A stretch of 64,000 bases of DNA from Thermoguttaceae bacterium (GCA_017939795.1 JAGBAA010000097.1:1-64000), one strand, 5' to 3'. Positions 35,884 through 45,682 are shown, numbered from the stretch's first letter. The notes: generated from the letters alone by a model not told the origin. Program-made: numbers and translations.

Positions 35884-36492
35884 ATGAAAAAAAACAATCA
35901 CTACGAGCGTGCGTTTGAAGCATATGTCCGGAGCCTCGGCCGGCCGTGCCTTGCGATGAATGAGCAGTACCGGAGTCTGGACGGAGAGGCGGAGGATTTC
36001 ACGCTGAAGGGATTTGATTTCATTCTTCCGCCGCACATGGTTTCCGCTTCCGGTTCATGGAGCAGTCTGGAAACCGAACAGCAGGCCCCTTTTTTTTCGG
36101 TTTCCGAAGGGAGTTCCGGGGTGGAGGACGTTTCGCAGATCACGTGGCTCGTAGATATTAAGGGACGTCGTTTCCCGACGGGGACACGGCATCCGCAGTA
36201 CTGGAAAAATTGGGTAGGCAGCGACGATATTCAGAGCCTTTCCCGATGGGAGAGTATTTTGGGAGCGGGATTTTGCGGACTTTTTGTGTTCGTGTATGAT
36301 GTCTGCGGGACGCTCTATCCGGTGCCTGAAGAGCAGCTTTTTTCGTTTGCGGGCCGACAGTATGCGTTTTTCATGATCCCGCTGTCGATCTATCGCGATC
36401 TCTGCCGTCCGCTTTCAGTACAATGGAATACGGTCACGATGTCGACGAAACTCTTTCGGCAGTATTCCGTAAGTGCAGACGAATTCTTTTGA
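35884..36492 (+). CDS. HYExAFE family protein
   Basis: A 202-residue protein whose N-terminus NHYERAFEAYVRSLGRP carries the H-Y-E-x-A-F-E signature of a planctomycete-specific family of unknown function. The middle contains LVDIKGRRF, a D-x-K pattern, and after it an aromatic-rich segment (WKNWVGSDDIQSLSRWESIL). The D..E/K arrangement makes me think of a nuclease-like PD-(D/E)XK fold, but that is inference only. No signal peptide or membrane segment. It is upstream of the Mur-ligase-like gene. Confidence 0.85.
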   Translation: MKKNNHYERAFEAYVRSLGRPCLAMNEQYRSLDGEAEDFTLKGFDFILPPHMVSASGSWSSLETEQQAPFFSVSEGSSGVEDVSQITWLVDIKGRRFPTGTRHPQYWKNWVGSDDIQSLSRWESILGAGFCGLFVFVYDVCGTLYPVPEEQLFSFAGRQYAFFMIPLSIYRDLCRPLSVQWNTVTMSTKLFRQYSVSADEFF

Positions 36493-36505
36493 TGGAAAAT
36501 CGCTC

Positions 36506-36538
36506 TTGACAGAAATGATAAAAATGAGTATTCTGTCA
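36506..36538 (+). promoter_or_regulatory. Promoter with an overlapping dyad upstream of the Mur-ligase-like gene
   Basis: TTGACA (36506-36511), 17-base spacer, TATTCT (36529-36534). A perfect 8-bp inverted repeat TGACAGAA (36507-36514)/TTCTGTCA (36531-36538) overlaps both boxes, consistent with an operator. Confidence 0.65.
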
Positions 36539-36596
36539 TTTGTTCATCCGGCAGGTGTTCGGAGTGTTTTTTGAAAGCCTGCCGCAAGGAGGAACG

Positions 36597-36782
36597 ATGT
36601 ATTTTTGCGCGGAGTCTGTTCCGGTTGGAGATTTTCGGAAAGCGTTTTGCCGCCGCTTTGTGAGGGCGGTATTTTCGAAAAGGAACAGAGTCTCGGCGCA
36701 TATGAGAAAAGGGAATTGGAATGCAGTCTTGCTTTACGGGAATTTCACCGGTAAGTCTTCGGAGTATCCTGAACGAAGCTGA
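36597..36782 (+). CDS. Candidate 61-codon leader ORF overlapping the Mur-ligase-like start
   Basis: AAGGAGG stands 4 bases before this ATG, the best ribosome binding site in the area, and a 61-residue basic peptide is open until 36782, overlapping the first 62 bases of the next gene in another frame. I recognise no domain. It could be a leader peptide controlling translation downstream, a spurious frame, or a remnant. Confidence 0.35.
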   Translation: MYFCAESVPVGDFRKAFCRRFVRAVFSKRNRVSAHMRKGNWNAVLLYGNFTGKSSEYPERS

Positions 36783-38238
36783 GCTTTTCGGCGGGGATGA
36801 CTATCTGATGCTGAACTGCGTCACGAATGTGGAGCAGATCCGCCCGGGCGATGTTTACTTTGCGATACGGACTCCGCAGAAAGACGGACACGCCATGATC
36901 GATGATGCGGTACTTCGCGGTGCCGGAGCGATCGTATCGGAAGAGATGACCGACAATCCGTTCAAGATGACTGCGGATGGAAAACTGGTTCCGCTTTTTC
37001 TCGTTCGATCAACACAGAGTGCCTATTCGAGAGCGTGTCAGGCACTGTACCGTTTTCCATCCAGACAGCTTGGAGTTGTGGGGGTCACCGGAACGAGCGG
37101 GAAGACCATGACGGCATTTCTGACCGCAGCGGTCCTTGGAGCGGCGGGGCAGAATGTCGGGCTTCTGAATTCGCTCGGATGTTTTGACGGCAAAGATGCT
37201 TCTGCGAATACGATCACGAGTCTGCCGCCGAAACGAACTGGCAGCTGGCTTTCGCGGATGCTCCAGAATGACTGTACGCATACCGTGATGGAGATCTCGA
37301 GTCAGGCACTGGCGCAGTCCCGGCTGGACGGTATCGATCTTCAGACTCTCTGCATCACGAACGTCATGCGTGACCATATCGATTTTCATGGATCGATCGA
37401 GAACTACCGCAAGGCGAAGATGCGCATTTTTGAATCTCTTGTCTGCGGCGGGACTGCCGTTCTGAATGCGGATGATCCGATCACCGCAGAGGTAAAACGG
37501 TGGCTGAGAGTACCGACCGTGACTTTTGGAATGGATGGGTCGGCAGACGTTTCCGCGATGGTTCTGGAGCAGCTTCCGAGCGAACAGACGATCCTTTTGA
37601 CAGCGGGGTCGGAGACCCTGCCGCTCAGAACGCAGATCGTGGGGAACCACCATATCGAAAACTGCCTTGCGGCCGCGGCGATGGGGATCGCGATGGGGAT
37701 CGACCTTCCGACGATCGTGCGCGGGATCGAATCGGTAGAGATGATTCCCGGAAGAATGGAGCGTCTTGAATGCGGCCAGCCGTTCTCGGTTTTTGTGGAT
37801 GCGGCCAGAACTCCGGAGGAATTGCGGGAGACGCTTCATTTTCTTCGCGAGGTCGTAGACGGACGGATCTTGACGGTCTTCGGCGTCTCGGGAAATCGGC
37901 AGCGCGCCCGGCGTCCAATGATGGGCGACATTGCTTCAAAACTTTCCAGCCGTCTGATCCTGACGGACATGAATCCGGGATCAGAGGAACCGGAACGGAT
38001 CGTTCAGGAAGTCCTTTCCGGCGTACAGCCGCGCTGCATGAAACGGGTGGAGATCTGCCATGACCGCAAAAAAGCGATCCATCAGGCACTCGCCATGGCA
38101 GAACCGGGGGATTGTGTGCTGATAGCCGGCAAGGGGAATGAAAAATTTCAGCTCATCGGCAAAGAGACCCCGCGTCACGATGACCGGGAGATCGCGCGCC
38201 GCTGGCTGTTTCGGAATGCAGAGCGGTACATGGATTGA
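36721..38238 (+). CDS. Divergent Mur ligase (MurE-like)
   Basis: A 505-residue protein that aligns along its full length with MurE, the ligase adding the third peptide residue to UDP-MurNAc-dipeptide. The P-loop is GVTGTSGKTMTAF (about 121-133), then VMEISSQAL, TNVMRDHIDFHG and the carbamylated-lysine region YRKAKMRIF. Motifs of typical MurE are altered: P-loop GTNGKT to GTSGKT, YAHTP to AARTP, GGDRD to SGNRQ, the diaminopimelate motif DNPR to MNPG, and GKGHE to GKGNE. It still looks like an intact ATP-dependent ligase, but its third-residue specificity, or its role in wall synthesis at all, is doubtful. No other mur genes adjoin. AGGGAA precedes the ATG. Confidence 0.85.
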   Translation: MQSCFTGISPVSLRSILNEAELFGGDDYLMLNCVTNVEQIRPGDVYFAIRTPQKDGHAMIDDAVLRGAGAIVSEEMTDNPFKMTADGKLVPLFLVRSTQSAYSRACQALYRFPSRQLGVVGVTGTSGKTMTAFLTAAVLGAAGQNVGLLNSLGCFDGKDASANTITSLPPKRTGSWLSRMLQNDCTHTVMEISSQALAQSRLDGIDLQTLCITNVMRDHIDFHGSIENYRKAKMRIFESLVCGGTAVLNADDPITAEVKRWLRVPTVTFGMDGSADVSAMVLEQLPSEQTILLTAGSETLPLRTQIVGNHHIENCLAAAAMGIAMGIDLPTIVRGIESVEMIPGRMERLECGQPFSVFVDAARTPEELRETLHFLREVVDGRILTVFGVSGNRQRARRPMMGDIASKLSSRLILTDMNPGSEEPERIVQEVLSGVQPRCMKRVEICHDRKKAIHQALAMAEPGDCVLIAGKGNEKFQLIGKETPRHDDREIARRWLFRNAERYMD

Positions 38239-38280
38239 GACCGCCGGTAAAACGGTCAGCGAAAATCGTATCGTAAAACG

Positions 38281-38312
38281 AAAAGGGAGTTTTTGCGGAA
38301 ATTCCCTTTTGT
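38281..38312 (+). terminator. Terminator of the Mur-ligase-like gene
   Basis: AAAAGGGA (38281-38288) pairs with TCCCTTTT (38303-38310), followed by GTTTT, 42 bases past the stop codon. Confidence 0.7.
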
Positions 38313-38419
38313 TTTGCCGGAATCTCATGAAAAAATGGAGCTTCTGGGAAAATTTTGGTGAATTTGGCGATTTCTTGTCAAATTTTGGTTTCTTTTGGCG
38401 GAAAAGCCGCTTTCTTGCG

Positions 38420-38448
38420 TTGACGTGATTTGGGATCCGCCGTATAAT
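38420..38448 (+). promoter_or_regulatory. Sigma-70 promoter of uvrA
   Basis: TTGACG (38420-38425), 17-base spacer, TATAAT (38443-38448), giving a leader of about 170 bases. No palindrome I would call a LexA site is evident. Confidence 0.8.
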
Positions 38449-38623
38449 AGGAATCATTTTATCCAGATCATGCCGGATTTTGGTATGCAGACGCACGGAC
38501 GGACGATGTCTGTGAGCCGCCGTCTCCCGAATCGAACCGTTGGGATCCCGACGGACGCTTTTCTTTTACGGCATTTTCGGGATCAAAAAAAGAGCATGCC
38601 CCAAAAATAAAAAGAAACGTTTC

Positions 38624-41600
38624 ATGGATAACCAGGATATTCACGTTAAGGGTGCGCGGGAACACAATCTCCAGAATGTAGAGCTGGAGCTTCCGTGCAA
38701 TCAGTTGATCTGCTTTACTGGAGTGAGCGGGAGCGGGAAAAGTTCCCTTGCGTTCGACACTCTGTATGCAGAAGGGCAGCGGCGGTATGTCGAGAGCCTT
38801 TCCAGCTATGCTCGGCAATTTCTTGGTCAAATGCCGAAACCGGACGTGGATTTCATCTCGCATCTTCGTCCCGCGATCTCGATCGCGCAGAAGACGACCG
38901 GACAGAATCCCCGTTCTACCGTGGGAACGATCACGGAGATCTACGATTATCTTCGCGTACTTTTTTCCCGGGTCGGCACTGGATATTGCCCGAACTGCGG
39001 ACGAAAGATCAGTGCGCAGACCCGTCAGCAGATCCTGACGCAGATCCAGCTTCTTCCGCCGGAGTCGAAGATCCTGCTTCTTGCGCCCCGTGTTCGCGGT
39101 CAGAAAGGGGAATTTAAGGATCTGTTCCGTGACCTGCTGCGTCAGGGATTTTTGCGTGCGCGAGTTGACGGAGAGATCGTGAGGCTGACGGACGATCTGC
39201 GTCTGGATCGTCAAATGCGGCACAATATCGACATCGTGGTGGATCGGATCGTTTTGAGACCGGAGGGGACATCGCGGCTTGCGGAGTCGGTCGAACAGGC
39301 ACTGAGATATGGAAATCATTCTCTGATCGTTGCGCCGGACGCAGAGGCAGAACAGGAACCTTTTCCGGAACTGATGCTTTCCAGCGAGTACGCCTGCACG
39401 GAATGCCAGATCGGATTTGAGCCGCCGACGCCGCAGCTTTTCAGCTTCAATTCGCCGCAGGGAATGTGTCTTGAGTGCAATGGTCTGGGCGAGATCTACA
39501 CTTTTGACCCGGAACGTCTGATCCCGGATCCGAAAAAATCGTTCCGGAAAGGGGCCGTCGTGACGATCGGGACCTGGGCGGATACCGGACGCTGGAAGCA
39601 CGTGCAGTTCCGCGGGATCGCCAACTATCTCGCGAGAACGTATCCGGAGCATGGACTTTCCGGGGAAGAGATCCTCGATACGCCGTGGGAGAAATTGCCA
39701 GAAGTGTTCCGCGATGCCATTCTTTACGGTACCGGAAGCACAAACATTACGTTCTCGTGGCGAAATACGCCGAGCAGCACGAACTGGGGAGCGACCTACG
39801 ACGGGATCATTCCGCAGATGCTCAACACGTACCGAACGACCAACAGCCGGATCCAAAAACGGTACTTTGAGAAGTTCATGAACGTCTGCACGTGCAGTTT
39901 CTGCCGCGGTGAGCGTCTGAATCCCCAGGCGCGAATGGTCAAGATCGCGAGCCATTCAAGTCTTTCGGAGCTTTCGCTTCCCGAACTGACGCACCTGCCG
40001 ATCGCGTCCGTCGTGGAATTCTTCCGGGAACTGGACCTGGATGCGACCGGGCGGTACATTGCGAAGGATATTCTGCATGAGATCCGAAACCGTCTTGGTT
40101 TTCTTGAAGACGTGGGGCTGGATTACCTCTCTCTGGCGCGGACAGCACCGACGCTTTCCGGCGGGGAACTCCAGCGTATCCGTCTCGCCAGCCAGATCGG
40201 AAGCGGATTGGTCGGCGTGCTCTATATTCTGGATGAACCCTCGATCGGACTGCATCCGCGCGACAATAACCGGCTCCTTTCCACGCTGAAACATCTGCGG
40301 GATCTTGGGAATACGGTGGTCGTCGTGGAACACGATGAGGACACGATGCGTTTTTCGGACAAGATCATCGATTTCGGTCCTGGTGCAGGTGTTCATGGCG
40401 GACACGTCGTGGCGCAGGGGTCCGTTGAGGACATTCTGAACTCCGAAGAGAGCGTCACGGGCCAGTTTCTCTCCGGGCGCAGAATGATCCCGGCCGTGAA
40501 GAAACCGCGACCCGGGACCGGCGAGAAACTCGTCGTCCGCGGTGCGTCGCACCATAATCTGAAAAACGTGGACGTGGAGATTCCGCTCGGAAAATTTATT
40601 TGCGTCACGGGCGTGAGCGGTTCAGGAAAAAGCTCGCTCGTCAACGGGATCCTCAAAGCGGTCCTTCATCGGGAGCTGAACCACGGACTCGGTACTCCGG
40701 GAACCTACCGGACGATCGAAGGGCTGGAGTACCTCAATAAAATGATCGCGATCGACCAGTCGCCGATCGGACGGACTCCGCGAAGCAATCCGGCTACGTA
40801 CATCAAGCTCTTTGACGAGATCCGCACGATGTTTGCGGAACTTCCCGAATCCAAACAGCGCGGTTTCAAACCGGGGCGCTTCAGCTTTAATGTGGACGGC
40901 GGACGCTGCGAAGCGTGCCAGGGATACGGTGCGTCGAAACTTGAAATGGACTTCCTTGCCGACATTTGGGTCACGTGTCCGGTCTGCGGCGGGAAACGGT
41001 TCAATTACGAGACGCTTCAGGTTCGCTTCAAAGGCCATTCGATCGCGGACGTTCTGGAAATGGATGTTCAGCAGGCGATGGAGCTTTTCGAAAATGTGCC
41101 GAGGGTCTACCAGAAACTCAAGACGCTCAGCGACGTGGGACTGGACTACATGAAGATCGGTCAGCCGTCTCCAACGCTTTCCGGCGGTGAGGCGCAGCGG
41201 GTCAAGCTGGCCCGTGAACTCGTGAAGATCAGCACAGGACGGACCATCTACATTCTGGATGAACCGACGACGGGACTGCATTTTGCGGACATCGAGCAGC
41301 TTTTGAAGGTCCTGCACAGTTTCGCAGACGCCGGCAATACGGTACTCGTCGTGGAACACAATCTGGACGTCATCAAAACGGCGGACTGGATCATCGATCT
41401 GGGACCGGAAGGCGGAAATGCAGGCGGAGAGATCGTCGTGTGCGGCACACCGAAAGAGGTGAGCAAAAATAAACGCTCGTATACTGCGGCGGCTCTCCGG
41501 AATGTACTTTCTCCGGCACATTCAAAGACGGCGAAGAAAAAGAAAGAAGAAACGCTTTCCCAGAAAGACGCCGTGAAAAAGGCACTTTCGAAAAGAGGCG

Positions 41601-44600
41601 TTTCCGAAAAATCTCCCAATGTACCGGAAGATCCGTGCGAGTGCATTCGGGTGGAAGGGGCGAGTCAGCACAATCTGAAGCACGTGAGTCTCGAGATCCC
41701 GCGGAATTCCATGACCGTCTGCTGCGGGCCGAGCGGTTCCGGAAAAAGTTCTTTGGCTATGGATACGGTCTACGCCGAAGGGCAGAGACGCTACGTCGAG
41801 AGCCTTTCGAGTTACGCCCGGCAGTTTGTTGGTCAGATGCAGAAACCGCAGGTGGAGCGTATCGAGGGACTCGCTCCGGCGATCGCCATTGAACAGAAGC
41901 GCATGAGTCAGAGTCCGCGTTCAACGGTCGGTACCGTGACGGAGATCTACGATTATCTCCGGATCCTGATGGCCCGGCTTGGGAAACCATATTGCCCGGA
42001 TTGCCAGATCCCGATCGGTTCGCAGACGACGGATGAGATCATTGCGCGGATCATGAAGTACCCGGAAGGGACCCGCCTGATGTTTTTGGCGGGCCGCGAG
42101 ATCGGGATCGGGCACCGCTACGAGACTCTTTGGGAAGAATTGCGCCGAAGGGGATTCGTGCGTGTCCGCATCGACGGCATGATCTACTCTCTGGATGAAG
42201 TTCCTGAGATCGACCGCCGACGGAAACATGATGTCGAGATCGTCGTGGACCGGGTCGTCATCCGAAAAGACAAAACGAATCGCGGACGCATCGCAGAAAG
42301 TATCGAGCAGGCGCTTGATCTGGGCGGCGGAACGATGGTCGTTCTGGAGGCGGATGATCTGAAGCCGGAGTCCCAGTGGAGATCAAAGAAACACAGTCTG
42401 CACAATGTGTGCGACCAGTGCGGACGCAGTTTTGAGACGCTCGCGCCAAACAATTTTTCGTTCAACACTGCCCTCGGCTGGTGTCCGGTCTGTGAGGGAT
42501 TGGGGACCCAGAACGGCACGAATCCCAATCTTCTTCTTAGAGATCCGAAACTGACGCTGGCGGAGGGCGCGATCGCGCTTTGGTCTCCCGGCGGCAGTGA
42601 AATGGCGATGGAGATGCTCAAGGCGTTCTGTACCGAGATGGAAGTTCCGATGGACGTTCCGTACGAGTCGCTTGCGCCTCGGTTTCGAAAGATCCTTCAG
42701 CGCGGAACAGGCGAACGGTGGTTCCAGGTCCGAACGAAATCGTACTCTTTCCGATTCCAGCTGAAAGGACTGATGGAGGTCGTGGATGAGGCGGCGCGTC
42801 TGGTGCCTTCCCTGCGGCATAAATTGGAGACGTACCTCGACGATGTGCCCTGCACCGAGTGCGGCGGAAGCCGATTGCGGGACGACGCAGCTGCTGTACG
42901 TTTGCGCGGCCGGACGATGGATGAGATCTGCGAGATGCCGCTTCGGGAACTTCTGGAGGAATTCTCCAATTGGAAAATGAGTTCGACGGAACGCAGGATC
43001 GCCGGCGAACTGGTACGCGAGATCCGGAACCGGACGCAGTTTCTCATTGATGTCGGTCTGGAGTACCTGACGCTTTCCCGCCCTGCTCCGACGCTTTCCG
43101 GCGGTGAGATGCAGCGTATCCGTCTGGCTGCTCAGGTAGGAAGCGGATTGTGCGGCGTCCTTTACGTGCTGGATGAACCGACGATCGGACTGCACCCGCG
43201 CGACAATCAGCGTCTCATCAGGACACTGCATCGTTTGCGGGATCTTGGAAATACGCTCCTGGTCGTTGAGCATGACCGGGATGTTCTGGAAAGTGCAGAT
43301 AAACTGGTCGATTTTGGTCCGGCAGCCGGTCGATGGGGCGGCGAGATCGTGGGAGAGGGAACGCCGAAAAAGATCGAAGAGATCCCATCGTCCGTCACGG
43401 GAAATTTCCTTTCCGGAAAAAAAGCCATTCCGATCCCGTCCAATCGCCGGGTGGAGAGTGCGTCCGGAAAACGTTCCTCTTCCAGTGCGCTGGTTGCGCA
43501 GCCGTGGCTGGAGATCCTGGGAGCACGGCAGAACAATCTGAAGGGGATCAACGTTCGGATCCCGCTTGGCACGCTGACGGCCGTGACGGGCGTGAGCGGC
43601 TCTGGAAAAAGTACGCTCGTGGAGGATATTCTCTACGCATCGCTGGCCAGACAGCTTCACCGTGCCGGAACGATCCCCGGTGCGCATGATCTGATCCGCG
43701 GTGTCCATCACGTCAATAAGGTGATCGAAGTTGACCAGCGTCCTATCGGGACGACGCCCAGCTCGAATCCCGCAACGTATACCGGAGTGTTTGAGCATAT
43801 TCGTGAACTTTTTGCGAAACTTCCGGATGCGAAGATGCGCGGCTTTACGGCACGCCGATTCAGCTTCAATGTGCCGGGCGGTCGATGCGAAAAGTGCGAG
43901 GGAAACGGGCAGATCAAGATCGAGATGCATTTCCTGCCGGACATCTGGGTCACGTGCGATGAATGCAAGGGCCAGCGGTACGAGCCGGAAACGCTTGCCG
44001 TCCGGTTCCGGGGCTACTCGATCGCCGACGTACTGAACATGACGTGTGCCGAGGCTCTGGAAGTTTTCCGCGGGATCCCGGTGATCCGCCGTATTCTTCA
44101 GACGCTCTGCGATGTGGGGCTGGACTACATTACGCTCGGGCAGCCTGCGCCGACGCTTTCCGGCGGGGAAGCGCAGCGGGTGAAGCTGGCTGCGGAACTT
44201 GCGCGGCCGGATACCGGGAAGACGCTCTACATTCTGGATGAGCCGACTACGGGACTTCATTTTTCCGACCTGGCGAAACTGCTGGATGTGCTTCACCGTC
44301 TGGTCGATATGGGGAACACGGTCGTGGTCATTGAGCACAATCTGGACATCATCAAAAATGCGGACTGGATCGTGGAATTGGGGCCGGAAGCTGGAAATCA
44401 CGGTGGAGAACTGGTGGCGGAAGGTACGCCGGAAGATCTCGTGAAGTACGCTCGGAATGCCAAAAAATCGCTCAAGAGTACCGATCCGCTTCCGCGTTCC
44501 TGGACGGGAGAATATCTGATCCCGATCCTGAAGAATGATCCCTACGAGGAACGTAAACCGTTTGACGTTGAGGCTTTCCGCAAAATGCAGACGGAAGAGC

Positions 44601-45646
44601 CTGTCGTCTCAGAATTAAAGGCCGCTGTCCGAATGCCGTGGGAAGTCGACGGGATCCGATGGCATTCTCAGGCGCGAAGTTCCCGCTGCCGGAATATTGT
44701 TCCGGCACATGGTGAAATTTTGCCGTCCGTTTCACCGATCGCGACGCCCCGGCCGGCACGCTGGGACATTCGGATCTTTGATGCGCTTCTCGACAAACTC
44801 GAGATGATGGATGATGTGGAGATCGACTGGAATGACCGAAACGTCATTCGCGTGACCTCTTCGCAGCGGAACGCGACGAAATTCCTCCATCTTTTCACCA
44901 ACGATGAATGGCTTCTGAAACTGAGTTTCCGGGTCCAGAAGAATACGTTCCAGACGGAAGAACTGGTTCGGAGTCTGGATCTTCGTCCGCTCAATGAGTA
45001 TCCGGAACTCCCGCTTTACGGTACGTCTCCGAGAGTCCGGGTCATCGATACGAAGGAGGGATTCCAGGAGATCGAGATGCGGATCCACTACTGGAGCGAA
45101 TTTGACCGGCCGGAAATGTGGGGGTTCCTGGAGAAGGCGCAGGAGTCCTTTTTCCAGCTCGTCCAGCAGGCGGAAGAGGCTCCCGGTGATTTGAAACCGT
45201 GGAAAACCTTGGGACGCAAATGGCATGAAAGTTCCAGCGGGTTTCTTGGGAACAGCAGACCGGCCTGGGATATGGAACTGCTTCGAGTCATCGTTTCTGC
45301 GCTGGAAAAAATCGTTCCGAATGCATCGTGGGGCTGGCAGAACAAGATGATCGTTCCGGTCACGCCTGCCGGAAACAATCGGATCTGGGCACGGCTCACG
45401 ACGAAGCGTCCGGACGCGGTTTATCTGGAGCTTTTCAATGAAAAGAATCAGTTTACGATGGGGCGTGTCGCCGACTTCGGTTTTGAACCGGAAGTTGATG
45501 GACGAAATCCGGAATGGGACTGCCTCCGTTTTCGTTTCCGTAACTTGAAAGACTGGAAAAAAGGGAATTTTACGGCATTCCTTGAAGAACATTTTGGCCG
45601 GACTGTTCTGGCGAAAAGTGAAGGAAATGAGAATGAGAAACCGTAA
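38624..45646 (+). CDS. uvrA: Giant tandem-duplicated excinuclease UvrA with C-terminal extension
   Basis: A 2340-residue protein made of two complete UvrA modules (about 1-955 and 1005-1945) joined by a Lys-rich linker, plus a 390-residue C-terminal extension. UvrA finds bulky DNA lesions and loads UvrB in nucleotide excision repair. All four ATPase sites look intact: Walker A GVSGSGKSS near 33 and 664, GPSGSGKSS near 1035, GVSGSGKST near 1656; LSGGE signatures; Walker B ILDEP or VLDEP. Both modules keep zinc-binding CxxC pairs, including CEACQGYG...CPVC and CEKCEGNG...CDEC. One polypeptide thus replaces the usual dimer. The extension (WDIRIFDALLDKLEMMDDVEIDW ...) matches nothing I can name. 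The ATG at 38624 precedes the first strand. Two glycosyltransferase genes follow within 40 bases each. Confidence 0.95.
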   Translation: MDNQDIHVKGAREHNLQNVELELPCNQLICFTGVSGSGKSSLAFDTLYAEGQRRYVESLSSYARQFLGQMPKPDVDFISHLRPAISIAQKTTGQNPRSTVGTITEIYDYLRVLFSRVGTGYCPNCGRKISAQTRQQILTQIQLLPPESKILLLAPRVRGQKGEFKDLFRDLLRQGFLRARVDGEIVRLTDDLRLDRQMRHNIDIVVDRIVLRPEGTSRLAESVEQALRYGNHSLIVAPDAEAEQEPFPELMLSSEYACTECQIGFEPPTPQLFSFNSPQGMCLECNGLGEIYTFDPERLIPDPKKSFRKGAVVTIGTWADTGRWKHVQFRGIANYLARTYPEHGLSGEEILDTPWEKLPEVFRDAILYGTGSTNITFSWRNTPSSTNWGATYDGIIPQMLNTYRTTNSRIQKRYFEKFMNVCTCSFCRGERLNPQARMVKIASHSSLSELSLPELTHLPIASVVEFFRELDLDATGRYIAKDILHEIRNRLGFLEDVGLDYLSLARTAPTLSGGELQRIRLASQIGSGLVGVLYILDEPSIGLHPRDNNRLLSTLKHLRDLGNTVVVVEHDEDTMRFSDKIIDFGPGAGVHGGHVVAQGSVEDILNSEESVTGQFLSGRRMIPAVKKPRPGTGEKLVVRGASHHNLKNVDVEIPLGKFICVTGVSGSGKSSLVNGILKAVLHRELNHGLGTPGTYRTIEGLEYLNKMIAIDQSPIGRTPRSNPATYIKLFDEIRTMFAELPESKQRGFKPGRFSFNVDGGRCEACQGYGASKLEMDFLADIWVTCPVCGGKRFNYETLQVRFKGHSIADVLEMDVQQAMELFENVPRVYQKLKTLSDVGLDYMKIGQPSPTLSGGEAQRVKLARELVKISTGRTIYILDEPTTGLHFADIEQLLKVLHSFADAGNTVLVVEHNLDVIKTADWIIDLGPEGGNAGGEIVVCGTPKEVSKNKRSYTAAALRNVLSPAHSKTAKKKKEETLSQKDAVKKALSKRGVSEKSPNVPEDPCECIRVEGASQHNLKHVSLEIPRNSMTVCCGPSGSGKSSLAMDTVYAEGQRRYVESLSSYARQFVGQMQKPQVERIEGLAPAIAIEQKRMSQSPRSTVGTVTEIYDYLRILMARLGKPYCPDCQIPIGSQTTDEIIARIMKYPEGTRLMFLAGREIGIGHRYETLWEELRRRGFVRVRIDGMIYSLDEVPEIDRRRKHDVEIVVDRVVIRKDKTNRGRIAESIEQALDLGGGTMVVLEADDLKPESQWRSKKHSLHNVCDQCGRSFETLAPNNFSFNTALGWCPVCEGLGTQNGTNPNLLLRDPKLTLAEGAIALWSPGGSEMAMEMLKAFCTEMEVPMDVPYESLAPRFRKILQRGTGERWFQVRTKSYSFRFQLKGLMEVVDEAARLVPSLRHKLETYLDDVPCTECGGSRLRDDAAAVRLRGRTMDEICEMPLRELLEEFSNWKMSSTERRIAGELVREIRNRTQFLIDVGLEYLTLSRPAPTLSGGEMQRIRLAAQVGSGLCGVLYVLDEPTIGLHPRDNQRLIRTLHRLRDLGNTLLVVEHDRDVLESADKLVDFGPAAGRWGGEIVGEGTPKKIEEIPSSVTGNFLSGKKAIPIPSNRRVESASGKRSSSSALVAQPWLEILGARQNNLKGINVRIPLGTLTAVTGVSGSGKSTLVEDILYASLARQLHRAGTIPGAHDLIRGVHHVNKVIEVDQRPIGTTPSSNPATYTGVFEHIRELFAKLPDAKMRGFTARRFSFNVPGGRCEKCEGNGQIKIEMHFLPDIWVTCDECKGQRYEPETLAVRFRGYSIADVLNMTCAEALEVFRGIPVIRRILQTLCDVGLDYITLGQPAPTLSGGEAQRVKLAAELARPDTGKTLYILDEPTTGLHFSDLAKLLDVLHRLVDMGNTVVVIEHNLDIIKNADWIVELGPEAGNHGGELVAEGTPEDLVKYARNAKKSLKSTDPLPRSWTGEYLIPILKNDPYEERKPFDVEAFRKMQTEEPVVSELKAAVRMPWEVDGIRWHSQARSSRCRNIVPAHGEILPSVSPIATPRPARWDIRIFDALLDKLEMMDDVEIDWNDRNVIRVTSSQRNATKFLHLFTNDEWLLKLSFRVQKNTFQTEELVRSLDLRPLNEYPELPLYGTSPRVRVIDTKEGFQEIEMRIHYWSEFDRPEMWGFLEKAQESFFQLVQQAEEAPGDLKPWKTLGRKWHESSSGFLGNSRPAWDMELLRVIVSALEKIVPNASWGWQNKMIVPVTPAGNNRIWARLTTKRPDAVYLELFNEKNQFTMGRVADFGFEPEVDGRNPEWDCLRFRFRNLKDWKKGNFTAFLEEHFGRTVLAKSEGNENEKP

Positions 45647-45682
45647 ATTCTCCAATTCCGGGAGCATGATGGAGGACAATGG

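Noticed and set aside
38624-45646. ABC transporter
   Set aside because: The ATPase motifs with inserted zinc fingers and no membrane segments are those of UvrA.
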